Source: an uncultured Clostridia bacterium (GTDB taxonomy: Bacteria; Bacillota; Clostridia; UBA1381). From it: DNA of 34,026 bases. Shown piece by piece: positions 1 to 7,701 of the stretch (its first letter is position 1; each line of letters starts with the position of its first letter). The notes beneath the pieces are model-generated. The model was not told the DNA's origin. It was given only the letters and a program-made list of their open reading frames with translations, and searched no databases. The stretch covers positions 1 to 34,026 of the forward strand of contig CAKSGG010000018.1 in NCBI GenBank assembly GCA_934454215.1. Direction: 5' to 3'. The translations under genes were made by a program, and so were the position numbers.

Positions 1-87
1 ACGAATGATAAAGGCGATTTGGGGCTGAATGATATAAAGCTCTGGACATGTGTGGTCGTGTATCGGCTGGGGAAGTTGATACGGTAA
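1..87 (+). CDS. C-terminal fragment of an unidentified protein
   Basis: An open frame enters from the left edge and ends at TAA (85-87), giving 28 residues that end KLWTCVVVYRLGKLIR. The fragment is too short to assign to a family. It is followed directly by a strong terminator and lies on the outer side of a tRNA-end remnant, so I infer that it is the last gene of an integrated element lying to the left of the window. Confidence 0.5.
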   Translation, partial: TNDKGDLGLNDIKLWTCVVVYRLGKLIR

Positions 88-97
88 GAGGGTCTAT

Positions 98-144
98 TCA
101 TACGGCTATAAAATACACTTTATAGCCGTATGAAGTGCTTTTTT
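98..144 (+). terminator. Rho-independent terminator of the leftmost gene
   Basis: A perfect 13-bp stem (TCATACGGCTATA at 98-110 paired with 121-133) has a 10-nt loop and is followed by a T-rich tract at 139-144. It lies 11 nt after the stop codon of the fragment at 1-87. Confidence 0.85.
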
Positions 145-145
145 C

Positions 146-166
146 TTACACGATTTTTACACGATT
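146..166. repeat. Tandem 10-bp repeat, possible integrase arm sites
   Basis: TTACACGATT occurs at 146-155 and again at 157-166, an 11-bp period (one helical turn). Such closely spaced repeats near the end of an integrated element are typical of tyrosine-integrase arm-type sites. That role is inferred. A similar 11-bp-period pair with a different sequence lies beside the integrase at 16175-16195. Confidence 0.4.
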
Positions 167-218
167 AAACTAAAATTGCACAAAAAACAATCTGCAAGCA
201 ACAAAATAGAAATGTTAA

Positions 219-242
219 AAAACCGCATAATACTGCGGTTTT
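219..242. terminator. Hairpin, probable terminator at element end
   Basis: AAAACCGCA (219-227) pairs with TGCGGTTTT (234-242) around a 6-nt loop. A-rich sequence on the left and T-rich sequence on the right make it a possible bidirectional terminator. No gene is visible in 167-289. Confidence 0.5.
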
Positions 243-289
243 AAGACAATTTCGCAAAGTGTAAAAATGTGTATGAAAGTGCAAATTTT

Positions 290-308
290 ACTCCACTCTC
301 TCCCACCA
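290..308 (+). other. tRNA 3'-end remnant (candidate attachment site)
   Basis: The stretch reads as a tRNA 3' end: half a T-stem, a 7-nt acceptor strand CTCTCCC, discriminator A, then CCA. The sequence to the left does not give a T-loop or a matching T-stem, so the tRNA body is missing. It is followed after a few bases by a clean terminator. This is the usual scar left when an element integrates into a tRNA gene and duplicates its 3' end. The intact tRNA (expected to start GGGAGAG) would lie beyond the left edge of the window. Confidence 0.5.
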
Positions 309-316
309 AATATTTT

Positions 317-344
317 AAAATCCGCATAACTATGCGGATTTTTT
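317..344 (+). terminator. Terminator following the tRNA remnant
   Basis: AAAATCCGCATA pairs with TATGCGGATTTT across a 2-nt centre and is followed by a T-run to 344. It lies 8 nt after the CCA end, where a tRNA's own terminator would be expected. Confidence 0.8.
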
Positions 345-361
345 GTTTGCAGGTGTAAGGT

Positions 362-598
362 ATGCTGAAAGTTATTGATATAATTGAAATTAACGGTATA
401 ATGACGGCAGTTATTGAAGGAAGATGCTGCGGTATAAAAAACGGCAGTAGATTATCCGATGAATACGGTAATATTTATACGGTTTTATCGGTTTGTACGG
501 TAAAATACGAAAACCCGAAGGATATATCAAAACAGACAATCCTGTCGGTTACTCCATGTACTCTGCACAAAGGAGACGTTTTGAAACGGGTTGTTTAA
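362..598 (+). CDS. Hypothetical 78-aa protein
   Basis: I do not recognise this protein. It is 78 residues, without signal peptide or membrane segment, and alternates short hydrophobic strands with glycines and turns (GRCCGIKNGSRL, GDVLKRVV), which suggests a small all-beta barrel. It carries four cysteines (CC near residue 23, then single Cys near 45 and 66) with no zinc-ribbon spacing. The start codon follows a weak AGGTGTAAGG site. It sits just inside the tRNA-scar boundary and is convergent with the PqqD-like gene, sharing a terminator with it. No function is proposed. Confidence 0.6.
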   Translation: MLKVIDIIEINGIMTAVIEGRCCGIKNGSRLSDEYGNIYTVLSVCTVKYENPKDISKQTILSVTPCTLHKGDVLKRVV

Positions 599-610
599 TA
601 TGTAAAAGTT

Positions 611-638
611 AAGGCGGTGTAAAATACACCGCCTTTTT
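611..638. terminator. Bidirectional terminator between convergent genes
   Basis: AAGGCGGTGTA (611-621) pairs with TACACCGCCTT (625-635) and is followed by T's. It lies between the 78-aa gene and the convergent PqqD-like gene, and A/T tails on both sides suit both directions. Confidence 0.85.
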
Positions 639-640
639 CA

Positions 641-913
641 TCAATCTTCGGTTATAAGTCCCGCTCCTCTTACATTCTCCAAAAATTGGTCAATTCCCGC
701 TCTTGCGGTCATTTCCGTGACATCATATGCTTTCAGCATTTTCTGCAAAAGCTCATCATATGTACAGCCCTCGGCCAATATTTTCCAAAGAAAAGCTCCC
801 GACTCGTTAAGCGTTATCAAGCCGTTAAATTCCTCCGACGCCTTTCCTATTGCAACGACAACATTTCTGCTGCCTACATTCCTGAGCATAAACCCTTTTT
901 TTATCTTCATCAT
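641..913 (-). CDS. PqqD-family peptide-chaperone-like protein
   Basis: This 90-aa protein fits the PqqD fold: an N-terminal beta region (FMLRNVGSRNVVVAIG), a central NESGAFLWKILAEG motif near residues 36-49, then helices with YDELLQKMLKAYDV and a C-terminal LITED. In RiPP pathways, PqqD-like proteins (RREs) bind leader peptides and hand the precursor to modifying enzymes. Free-standing copies also occur beside HPr-kinase-like genes. Here it is the second gene after such a kinase (19-nt gap, site AAAGGG), so the two form one transcription unit. No precursor peptide or radical SAM enzyme is visible nearby, so the substrate is unknown. Confidence 0.75.
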   Translation of the reverse strand: MMKIKKGFMLRNVGSRNVVVAIGKASEEFNGLITLNESGAFLWKILAEGCTYDELLQKMLKAYDVTEMTARAGIDQFLENVRGAGLITED

Positions 914-932
914 AACAATCTACCCTTTCTGT

Positions 933-1634
933 TTAAACCTCCGTCATACCCTTATATGCTGTTTCTGCCGCCTCCGGCGACATATTGCAGTACAGTCTGT
1001 AAACAGGCACCTCCGCAAGCAGCCTGTCAAGTACGTTAAGCAATTTATCCATTTTTAATTCATCGGACGGACGCAGCGTTTGATTTAAAATCCCGAACAG
1101 CGCCTCTTCCGGCGAAACTCTTTCAATTCTGTTTTCAGCAGCGCGCTCAACCATGCAGATTCCTTTAAGCGCAACTCCTTTGTTCACGTTCAAATCGGTT
1201 TTCCCCGAAAACGGAGTGCCGAACGCATATGCTTTGCCGTTTACAAGTCTTATTGCAGGCTTGTCGTCATTAAGAATGTATGCGCCGTCAAAGGCTTTGA
1301 GCCATAGCTGCGTATGCGTGGATTTTCCCGTTCCGCTCGGTGCGCTGAACAAAAATGCCATATCATTATACACCACCGCCGACGCATGAAGCATGAAACC
1401 GTTAAATTCGGGAAGCGTTTCATAAAATTCACTGCCCATCCATATATATTCGCAGTCCTCAAGCGAAAGATGCGGATTTTCTTCACGGCGTGCCATTAGA
1501 AATTCATCGGTTAAATTTATAATTATATCGGCTTTCTCATTGCCGTCGGATATGTATTCTGCGCTTTGGCGCAGCGTTTTGGGGTATCGCAGATTCATTT
1601 CTGCGGTTACACCCGCAATTTTATACAGTGACAT
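933..1634 (-). CDS. HPr kinase/phosphorylase C-domain-like protein
   Basis: This 233-aa protein resembles the catalytic half of HprK but lacks its usual N-terminal domain. Visible motifs are LHASAV (82-87), a Walker A loop SGTGKST (100-106), NDDKP (122-126, the likely Walker B/metal site) and GTPFSGK (139-145). Proteins of this type are thought to be ATP-dependent serine kinases, and some act on RiPP precursors (for example in lasso-peptide clusters). It starts at ATG 1634 with AAAGGA upstream and is followed by the PqqD-like gene. Carbon-catabolite HprK itself is unlikely, since that gene normally keeps its N-domain and sits with lgt. The substrate is unknown. Confidence 0.75.
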   Translation of the reverse strand: MSLYKIAGVTAEMNLRYPKTLRQSAEYISDGNEKADIIINLTDEFLMARREENPHLSLEDCEYIWMGSEFYETLPEFNGFMLHASAVVYNDMAFLFSAPSGTGKSTHTQLWLKAFDGAYILNDDKPAIRLVNGKAYAFGTPFSGKTDLNVNKGVALKGICMVERAAENRIERVSPEEALFGILNQTLRPSDELKMDKLLNVLDRLLAEVPVYRLYCNMSPEAAETAYKGMTEV

Positions 1635-1737
1635 ATCGTAAATCCTTTCAGATTATATTACTTTTATTTATTATACTATATATATTATGAAAATTCAACT
1701 AAAAATCAAAAAAATTAAAATTTTTTTAATAATATCA

Positions 1738-1767
1738 TAGACAAAACAGCATTTTATGGTGTATAAT
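1738..1767 (+). promoter_or_regulatory. Promoter of the SLH-protein gene
   Basis: TAGACA at 1738-1743 and a perfect TATAAT at 1762-1767 are separated by 18 bp. The start codon is 53 nt downstream of the -10 box, leaving room for the leader hairpin. Confidence 0.65.
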
Positions 1768-1786
1768 ATACTTAATATCAAGATTT

Positions 1787-1814
1787 AAGCCGCCGTCGGC
1801 GGCGGAATGGAGGA
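1787..1814 (+). promoter_or_regulatory. GC-rich leader hairpin fused to the ribosome binding site
   Basis: GCCGCCGTCGGCGGC folds on itself and runs straight into GGAATGGAGG, the ribosome binding site of the SLH gene. Closely related cassettes occur before hisG (9318-9343) and before the phage portal gene (26528-26553). See findings. Confidence 0.55.
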
Positions 1815-1820
1815 GTATAA

Positions 1821-2804
1821 ATGAAATCATTGAAAAAAACTGCTGCGGCAATAATTACAGTATTATCCGTGGGAGCGTCGGCAACGGCGTTTGCCGATTT
1901 TTCGGATATGCCGTCGGGCGAAATGGGCGTTGCGATTAACAACGCTGTAAATAACGGTCTGCTGACAGGCTACGATGACGGAACTGTAAAGCCTGACGAA
2001 CCGATTACAAGAGCGCAGATGTCGGCAATTATAGTAAGAGCTTTCGGAGTAAACGCAAATTCACAGACAAGTTTCGGAGACGTATCGGATTCGGCATGGT
2101 ACAAGGATGCAGTTGAAAAGGCGGTATACATGGGCGCATTCAAGGGCGACGAAAACGGCAATTTCAATCCCGAAAACAATATCACTTTTCAGGAAACATA
2201 TACGGTTCTTGCAAGGGTATTTCAGTTTAATTCAAGAACATCAAGGAGCGGTGCTGTCATTATGAAAGCAAATGACAGCTGTCTTGACGGTTTTGCGGAT
2301 AAAAACTCGGTTGCGGGCTGGGCGCTCGATTATACAAAAGCGGTTGTCGATAAGGGCGGATATACGGGAATTGACGGTCTTTTGAAACCGACAGAGTCAA
2401 TTTCAAGAGGCGAGTTTGCAATGATTATGGACGAGCTTGTAAGCCTGTATATTGATAAGCCCGGTACATATACCGAAGGTTTCGGTGACGCAACGGTTGT
2501 TGTGAGAACGGGCGATGTTGTCATAGACGGTCTGAACACAGCGAAAAATCTGATTTTAAGCTACGGAGTTGAAACGAAAACAGAAGTTAAAAATTCGAGA
2601 GTTGACGGCTGTATTGCAATTTACGGCGGTACGGACAAAACCCCCGGTGCTGACGGCAAGGCGGACGAAAGCTATATTTCGGTTTCGGCGCATATGTATG
2701 ACGTAAGAGCGCTTGCGCCGTGCTCGCTTATTGCGGTGGACTGGCTTAACGAAAATGCGAATGAAGTATATCTTGAAGGTAACTTCTCATGGAGCCTGAA
2801 ATAA
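1821..2804 (+). CDS. SLH-domain surface protein with signal peptide
   Basis: This 327-aa exported protein has a signal peptide (basic MKSLKK, hydrophobic core, AFA-D cleavage near residue 26). Three S-layer homology repeats follow, roughly residues 27-76, 85-140 and 155-212. They show the typical FSDM.., GYDDGTVKPDEPITRAQM and GDENGNFNPENNITFQE patterns. SLH repeats bind pyruvylated secondary cell-wall polymer. The C-terminal ~110 residues (a beta-rich region with VVVRTGDVVIDGLN) have no recognisable domain. A strong promoter, hairpin leader and GGAGGAG site suggest high expression. Its transcript ends at a terminator shared with nif3. The specific role beyond wall anchoring is unknown. Confidence 0.85.
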   Translation: MKSLKKTAAAIITVLSVGASATAFADFSDMPSGEMGVAINNAVNNGLLTGYDDGTVKPDEPITRAQMSAIIVRAFGVNANSQTSFGDVSDSAWYKDAVEKAVYMGAFKGDENGNFNPENNITFQETYTVLARVFQFNSRTSRSGAVIMKANDSCLDGFADKNSVAGWALDYTKAVVDKGGYTGIDGLLKPTESISRGEFAMIMDELVSLYIDKPGTYTEGFGDATVVVRTGDVVIDGLNTAKNLILSYGVETKTEVKNSRVDGCIAIYGGTDKTPGADGKADESYISVSAHMYDVRALAPCSLIAVDWLNENANEVYLEGNFSWSLK

Positions 2805-2816
2805 TAAGAGGGAGGC

Positions 2817-2860
2817 TTTAGCGCAGAACACACGGATTAACCCGATGTATTTTACTTAAT
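2817..2860. repeat. Branched palindromic repeat, family 1, short copy
   Basis: AGCGCAGAACACACGGATTAACCC followed by TGTATTTTACTTAAT matches the two longer copies at 4634-4720 and 12924-13031 but lacks the inner hairpin and the closing GTTCTGC arm. It lies between the convergent SLH and nif3 genes, just before their terminator. Confidence 0.6.
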
Positions 2861-2876
2861 AAAGCAAACGAACTTT

Positions 2877-2903
2877 AAAGGGGCTGTAACAGCCCCTTTT
2901 TTT
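2877..2903 (+). terminator. Terminator after the SLH gene
   Basis: AAAGGGGCTG (2877-2886) pairs with CAGCCCCTTT (2890-2899) and is followed by a T-run that overlaps the stop codon of the convergent nif3 gene. Confidence 0.85.
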
Positions 2904-3678
2904 ACACAAAATTAAAAATATCTTTCTGTTTTGATTTTATAATTTCCAAATCGGCGTTTTTAAGAATATCGGCAAAAATATCAGTTACGTTAAATTCGGT
3001 CGGGTAATGCCCCGCATCAATAACGCAGATTCCTTTTTCAAAATAATCTATCATTTCATGGTATTTCATATCGCCCGTTATAACGGCGTCACACCCCTTT
3101 CGGAGCGCTGTTTCAATGCTTTCGCTACAACTCCCCGACGCAACGCATAAGGTCTTTATGTTTTTTTCAAAATCGCCTGCCGCTCTTACGCAGGGGGTAT
3201 GCAGTTTTTCTTTTGTGATATTGCAAAGATCCCCGAACGTTACGGGCGTGTTTAATATGCCGTACCGACCGAGACCGACATTTGTGCTTTCGGTATGGTA
3301 TTCAAGGATTTTTACATCGGATAAGCCGAAAATTTTCGCAAGTACGGCATTAATGCCGTGCTCTGCCGTATCCATATTCGTGTGAGCTGCATAAACGGCA
3401 ATGTCGTTTTTTATAAGCAGCTCCGCAAGTCTGCCGTCATTTGACGAGTAATCTATTCTTTTTATTCCGCCGAAAAAAACGGGGTGGTGCGATATTATTG
3501 CGTCACATTTGTTTTCGATTGCTTCGTAAACCGTGCTTAAATTTGTATCAAGTGCGGTAAGAACACGCCCAACCTCTTTTTCGGGACTGCCGGCAAGCAG
3601 TCCGACATTGTCCCAGCCGTATGCAAGGCTTGCCGGAGCAAAGCGCTCAATCAGTTCCGCTATTTCTTTCATTTTCAT
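2902..3678 (-). CDS. Nif3-like dinuclear metal center protein
   Basis: This 258-aa protein belongs to the Nif3/YqfO (DUF34) family, often annotated as GTP cyclohydrolase I type 2 homologs although the activity is unsettled. Visible metal-site features are ISHHPVFFGG (His64-His65), HTNMD (His99, Asp103) and a C-terminal DAGHYPTE motif. It is the short form without the PII-like insertion found in ~370-aa relatives. In many Firmicutes this gene follows a tRNA methyltransferase (TrmK) gene; here it stands alone and is divergent from nfo, with back-to-back promoters in the 113-bp gap. The function is probably metal- or nucleotide-related, but unproven. Confidence 0.85.
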   Translation of the reverse strand: MKMKEIAELIERFAPASLAYGWDNVGLLAGSPEKEVGRVLTALDTNLSTVYEAIENKCDAIISHHPVFFGGIKRIDYSSNDGRLAELLIKNDIAVYAAHTNMDTAEHGINAVLAKIFGLSDVKILEYHTESTNVGLGRYGILNTPVTFGDLCNITKEKLHTPCVRAAGDFEKNIKTLCVASGSCSESIETALRKGCDAVITGDMKYHEMIDYFEKGICVIDAGHYPTEFNVTDIFADILKNADLEIIKSKQKDIFNFV

Positions 3679-3702
3679 GGTTATCAGCTCCTTTTACGTA
3701 TA

Positions 3703-3732
3703 ATTATATACCATTATCGGCGTATTTGTCAA
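3703..3732 (-). promoter_or_regulatory. Promoter of nif3
   Basis: On the minus strand, TTGACA (3727-3732) and TATAAT (3703-3708) are separated by 18 bp, close upstream of the nif3 start. Confidence 0.65.
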
Positions 3733-3737
3733 TTCCC

Positions 3738-3766
3738 TTGATTTTAAATTTTATTTGTGATATAAT
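3738..3766 (+). promoter_or_regulatory. Promoter of nfo
   Basis: TTGATT (3738-3743) and TATAAT (3761-3766) have a 17-bp spacer and a TG extension before the -10. The start codon of nfo is 25 nt downstream. Confidence 0.65.
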
Positions 3767-3791
3767 GTCATAAAAGAAAGGAGCGGAAATT

Positions 3792-4622
3792 ATGTTAAAT
3801 ATAGGTTCGCATTTGTCGGCGTCGAAGGGTTATCTGCACATGGCAAAAGAGGCAGTGTCTATCGGTGCAAATACATTTCAGTTTTTTACGAGAAATCCGC
3901 GCGGCGGCAGTGCAAAGAAAATAGATGAAAACGACGTAATGGAATGTATTGAATACATGAACGAGCATGATTTTGCGCAGATTCTGGCTCATGCGCCGTA
4001 TACGCTCAACCCCTGCTCAAAGGACGAAAAAACAAGAGAATTTGCTTTAAATACAATGACGGACGATTTGATGAGAATGGAATATACGCCGAATCAGCTT
4101 TATAATTTTCACCCCGGCAGTCATGTCGGGCAGGGTATCGAGGCAGGAATCGAAATGATTTCGGGTATGCTCAACAAAGTCTTAACCGCGCAGCTTACAA
4201 CGACCGTTCTGCTTGAAACAATGGCGGGTAAGGGCTCGGAGGTCGGAAGTAAGTTTGAGGAATTGAGAGAAATTATAGACAGAGTTGAATTATCCGAAAA
4301 GCTGGGCGTTTGTCTTGATACCTGTCATGTGTATGACGCAGGCTATGACATTGTAAACGACCTTGACGGCGTTCTGGAGAAGTTCGACTCAATAATCGGG
4401 CTTGACCGCCTTAAGGCAATACATTTAAACGACAGCAAAAACCCGTTTGAATCGCATAAGGACAGGCACGAGAAAATCGGCGAGGGTTCAATCGGTATTG
4501 AGGCAATGATGAGAATTATAAATCATCCGAAATTGAAAAATCTTCCGTTTTTGCTTGAAACGCCGAATAATATTGACGGATATAAAAACGAGATAGAGCT
4601 GTTGAAAGGGCTTTACAATTAA
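3792..4622 (+). CDS. nfo: Endonuclease IV (AP endonuclease)
   Basis: This 276-aa protein is a full-length endonuclease IV, a zinc-dependent enzyme that cuts the backbone 5' of abasic sites in base excision repair. The metal-binding motifs are in order: HAPYTLNPCS, FHPGSHVG, LLETMAGKGSE, CLDTCHVYDAGYD, HLNDSKNPFESHKDRHEKIG and a closing LLETPNN. The start codon follows an AAAGGAG site 8 nt away. It has its own promoter, divergent from nif3, and ends against the convergent membrane-protein gene with a branched palindromic repeat between them. Confidence 0.95.
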   Translation: MLNIGSHLSASKGYLHMAKEAVSIGANTFQFFTRNPRGGSAKKIDENDVMECIEYMNEHDFAQILAHAPYTLNPCSKDEKTREFALNTMTDDLMRMEYTPNQLYNFHPGSHVGQGIEAGIEMISGMLNKVLTAQLTTTVLLETMAGKGSEVGSKFEELREIIDRVELSEKLGVCLDTCHVYDAGYDIVNDLDGVLEKFDSIIGLDRLKAIHLNDSKNPFESHKDRHEKIGEGSIGIEAMMRIINHPKLKNLPFLLETPNNIDGYKNEIELLKGLYN

Positions 4623-4633
4623 AAAAACTTCAG

Positions 4634-4720
4634 CGCAGAACGCACGGAATTAACCCTCGGCGTACCGATGTACGCCGTCGGGCAAGGTAAAATACATTTT
4701 ACTTAATTTCGTGAGTTCTG
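4634..4720. repeat. Branched palindromic repeat, family 1, full copy
   Basis: The outer arms GCAGAAC (4634-4640) and GTTCTGC (4714-4720) continue inward as GGAATTAA against TTAATTTC. Inside are two further hairpins, CGGCGTAC/GTACGCCG and GTAAAAT/ATTTTAC. The result is a multi-arm cruciform or RNA junction between two convergent genes. See findings. Confidence 0.75.
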
Positions 4721-4760
4721 CATCTAAAGCCAATCAACCCGTTTTATTGTTTCGGAAATT

Positions 4761-6197
4761 CTATTTCCAATTTATTTTGACATCTTCCGAAATGCCGAAA
4801 AATTCCTTGTACCGCATTTCATGATATTCGCTGTTATACGGCATGGAATGTTCAAATGCGTCGTTTCTGTACTGCTTTTGAATCAGCTCGCCGCCGGGAT
4901 TTTGTTTCCACTCCTCAATAAGACGGACATTTTCATTATACGCTTTCATGTTAATATAAAAGCCATGGCTTATATAGCATACGTTCCACACCGACAGCAC
5001 AAGCACCGCCGTATGAATTATCAGATACGTCCATGTCTGCTTTTTCAAAATCTCCGCCGCCGTCATGACCGCCGTTATAATTATCATAACTTCAAACAGA
5101 AGTATAACTCTCGGTCCGAGCGTGGGCGAAAATACTATAAACGCACATGAGAAAATCCCGAAGCATAAGCCCATAAGAATAATCGGATTGCGCTTGTCAA
5201 GACAGTATACATACGCCGTTCGCAGCAGCACCGCAAAATAATATATTCTCGACAGTGCAAAAATTACCGCATAAAATGCGCCGAGCCACTCAAAATCGCC
5301 CGAATGGTTCGTTATATAAAATATAACTGCCGCAAACGGCAGAGCATAAAGCGCATACCGTTCGTTTCTGCGGTACAGATATAATGCGCAGAACAGCAGA
5401 CATATCAGATTTATCCATATCATATAATCTGACGATATGCAGTAATTGAGCATAAAGTCAATGCCGTTCATTATGTTTTCGAGCGTTCCGCCCGAACCGC
5501 CTATTTCGTCGCCCATGCGGTGAATATTGCCCGGGGCGAGAAACAGCGATACCGCTCCGATTAGAACCGCAAGCATAATTTTTTTCAGGTCGGGACTTAA
5601 TTTCTTCCCTCTGATAAATACCGTATGGCACACATATCCCAATGTCAGTATGACCGTCAGCACAGACTCCTGCTCCATTGACGCCGCCGCAAGAAATCCG
5701 ACAATGCACATTTTTCTTGTGCTGTGAGCGCCGTTTGTAAAAAGCATATACCAGTACCATATAAACAGCAGTAAAGGATAGGTATAGTTAAACGAGCCTG
5801 TAAGCCATAGCGTGCTTTCCTTTGCCATTTCAATATGTATCGTCAGAAATCCGCCGCACAGCATGAACATTATAAATCTCAGCTTTGATGTATCGGTGAC
5901 ATATATATTTATCAGCCTGTATATATTTAACGCAAGCATTACCCACATTGCGGCATTGAATATTTTCCATATAATATGAGGCATTTTCAAAAACAGCGAC
6001 ACAAGCAAATGAACAATACAGCGCCCGTTTGAGTGCATATAATGCTCCGCATGAGCCTGAAAGAAATGACCTATGCCCTTTGTACAGAATGAGGCGTAGA
6101 AGAAATCGTCTCCCGCATTCGTTACAAAAAGCCCCATTATCAGAACTCCGATAAATAAGCCTATAAGGCTTATCTGACGTATATCCCTAATCTTCAT
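4761..6197 (-). CDS. Multi-pass membrane protein (DUF6056/glucosyltransferase-like)
   Basis: This 478-aa polytopic protein has about eleven or twelve hydrophobic segments, beginning with ISLIGLFIGVLIMGLFV near residue 10. The loop after the first segment reads NAGDDFFYASF, and the next regions carry acidic and histidine residues typical of GT-C-fold lipid-linked sugar transferases. The C-terminal ~60 residues are soluble and end in NEYHEMRYKEFFGI. This pattern resembles the DUF6056/GtrC-like membrane proteins thought to decorate cell-surface glycans. It begins 4 nt after hslO ends, so the two are co-transcribed, though no functional link is obvious. Substrate unknown. Confidence 0.7.
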   Translation of the reverse strand: MKIRDIRQISLIGLFIGVLIMGLFVTNAGDDFFYASFCTKGIGHFFQAHAEHYMHSNGRCIVHLLVSLFLKMPHIIWKIFNAAMWVMLALNIYRLINIYVTDTSKLRFIMFMLCGGFLTIHIEMAKESTLWLTGSFNYTYPLLLFIWYWYMLFTNGAHSTRKMCIVGFLAAASMEQESVLTVILTLGYVCHTVFIRGKKLSPDLKKIMLAVLIGAVSLFLAPGNIHRMGDEIGGSGGTLENIMNGIDFMLNYCISSDYMIWINLICLLFCALYLYRRNERYALYALPFAAVIFYITNHSGDFEWLGAFYAVIFALSRIYYFAVLLRTAYVYCLDKRNPIILMGLCFGIFSCAFIVFSPTLGPRVILLFEVMIIITAVMTAAEILKKQTWTYLIIHTAVLVLSVWNVCYISHGFYINMKAYNENVRLIEEWKQNPGGELIQKQYRNDAFEHSMPYNSEYHEMRYKEFFGISEDVKINWK

Positions 6198-6201
6198 GTT
6201 A

Positions 6202-7080
6202 TTATTTTGCCTGCTTTAACAGGTTCTGCAACTCCTCTTTTGAAAATTCGTATTTGTTATTGCAGAAGTGGCATGACAGCTCCGCCTTGCCCTGCTCGTC
6301 TATTATATCCTGCAACTCTTTTTTTCCTATTGAAATAAGCGCCTGCTCCATGCGTTCCTTTGAGCATTTGCACTCATATTTCGGGTGAACCGCATTATTG
6401 TCCATAAGCATATCAAAGCCTTCGGTTGCCCTGAATAAAATATCCTCGGCGCTCATGCCCTCGTGAATCATGGTCGTAACGGGCGGCAGTTTGTTTATTA
6501 TATCCTCCAGTTTCTGCGCCATTTCGTCCGTTGAGCCGGGCATCATCTGAATTATAAATCCGCCTGCCGCTATTGCCGAATTATCGGTATCGACAAGCAC
6601 GCCCAAAGCAACGGCGGTCGGAATTTGTTCCGATGCGGCAAAATATGCCGTTAAATCCTCGGCAATCTCGCCCGAAACAAGCGGTACCTGACCGATGTAC
6701 GGCTCTTTCAGCCCCAAATCACGGATAACGCAAAGCGTTCCCTGACCTACTCCGCCTCCTACATCAAGCTTTCCTTTTTCGTTAAGCGGACGTTCGACAA
6801 ACGGATTGCCTACATATCCTCTTACGTTTGAATGGCTGTCCGTTACGGCAACGAGCGTTCCCAAAGGTCCGTCGCCTCTGATTTGAAGTGTTACCGTATC
6901 GTCCTCGTTTTTGAGCATTGCGCCCATAAGTGCCGCACCCGTGAGCAGTCTGCCCAAAGCCGCAGTCGCAACGGGATATGTGCTGTGAATTTTATGCGCC
7001 TCGTTTACAAGCTCCGTAGTTACGGCGCTGAACACTCTTATTGAGCCATCCGCACTGTTTCCTCTTACCAATGTATCCAT
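6202..7080 (-). CDS. hslO: Redox-regulated chaperone Hsp33
   Basis: This 292-aa holdase chaperone is activated by oxidative unfolding. The N-terminal domain has the family pattern MDTLVRGNSADGSIR, then TGAALMGAMLK and IRGDGPLG. The C-terminal redox switch keeps all four zinc cysteines as CKC near residue 236 and CHFC near 272. I place the start at 7080, because ACGGAGA lies 9 nt upstream; an ATG seven codons earlier (7101) has no ribosome site and overlaps the promoter region. It heads a two-gene unit with the membrane protein and is divergent from the cupin gene. Confidence 0.93.
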   Translation of the reverse strand: MDTLVRGNSADGSIRVFSAVTTELVNEAHKIHSTYPVATAALGRLLTGAALMGAMLKNEDDTVTLQIRGDGPLGTLVAVTDSHSNVRGYVGNPFVERPLNEKGKLDVGGGVGQGTLCVIRDLGLKEPYIGQVPLVSGEIAEDLTAYFAASEQIPTAVALGVLVDTDNSAIAAGGFIIQMMPGSTDEMAQKLEDIINKLPPVTTMIHEGMSAEDILFRATEGFDMLMDNNAVHPKYECKCSKERMEQALISIGKKELQDIIDEQGKAELSCHFCNNKYEFSKEELQNLLKQAK

Positions 7081-7114
7081 ATATAAAAATCTCCGTTTCA
7101 TGTTTATTTATTAT

Positions 7115-7144
7115 ATTATACCATAACTGACATACAAATATCAA
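7115..7144 (-). promoter_or_regulatory. Promoter of hslO
   Basis: On the minus strand, TTGATA (7139-7144) and TATAAT (7115-7120) are separated by 18 bp. Confidence 0.6.
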
Positions 7145-7154
7145 GTATTATTTA

Positions 7155-7183
7155 TTGACTATAATATTTATATGTGGTATAAT
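7155..7183 (+). promoter_or_regulatory. Promoter of the cupin gene
   Basis: TTGACT (7155-7160) and TATAAT (7178-7183) have a 17-bp spacer and a TG extension (TGTGGTATAAT). The cupin start lies 43 nt downstream. Confidence 0.7.
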
Positions 7184-7226
7184 ATAGAATAAGAATTATA
7201 GGCAAACAGGGATTCAGAGGTTTGAC

Positions 7227-7631
7227 ATGGAAGAATTAAGCGTATTTAAAAAAGGAAAAGAGAATGACGCATTTGCAAAATATTTTGCGGGGCGCAGTTA
7301 TCTTAATATGCTGTCATTGGAACAGGTTGTAATAGGCAATGTAACTTTCGAGCCTGCCTGCCGCAATAACTGGCATATACATCATGCAAAAAGCGGCGGA
7401 GGTCAGATTTTGATTGTAACGGCAGGCCGAGGTTATTATCAGGAATGGGGCAAGGAAGCACAGGAGCTGAACCCGGGTGATGTTGTGAATATTCCGGCAG
7501 GCGTAAAGCATTGGCACGGTGCGGCGAAGAATGAATGGTTTCAGCATCTTGCAATAGAGGTTCCGGCAGAGGACGGAAAAATCGAATGGTGCGAGCCTGT
7601 ATCGGACGAGGATTATAATAAGTTAAAGTAA
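7227..7631 (+). CDS. Small cupin-domain protein
   Basis: This 134-aa single-domain cupin has a first motif NNWHIHHAKSGGGQILIVTAG (metal ligands probably His50, His52 and Gln60) and a second motif PGDVVNIPAGVKHWHGAA (His95 or His97). A further histidine follows in FQHLAIEVP. It is close to the small cupins annotated as carboxymuconolactone decarboxylase-associated or quercetinase-like, whose substrates are mostly unknown. It has its own extended -10 promoter, is monocistronic and ends at a terminator. The role is probably metal-dependent small-molecule chemistry or detoxification (inference only). Confidence 0.85.
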   Translation: MEELSVFKKGKENDAFAKYFAGRSYLNMLSLEQVVIGNVTFEPACRNNWHIHHAKSGGGQILIVTAGRGYYQEWGKEAQELNPGDVVNIPAGVKHWHGAAKNEWFQHLAIEVPAEDGKIEWCEPVSDEDYNKLK

Positions 7632-7701
7632 TGCGTATGAATAACGTCAGGGCTGTATATTGTCAGTCTTGGCACTGCGGGCTTTTGTTGAGAGCCTTAT
7701 A

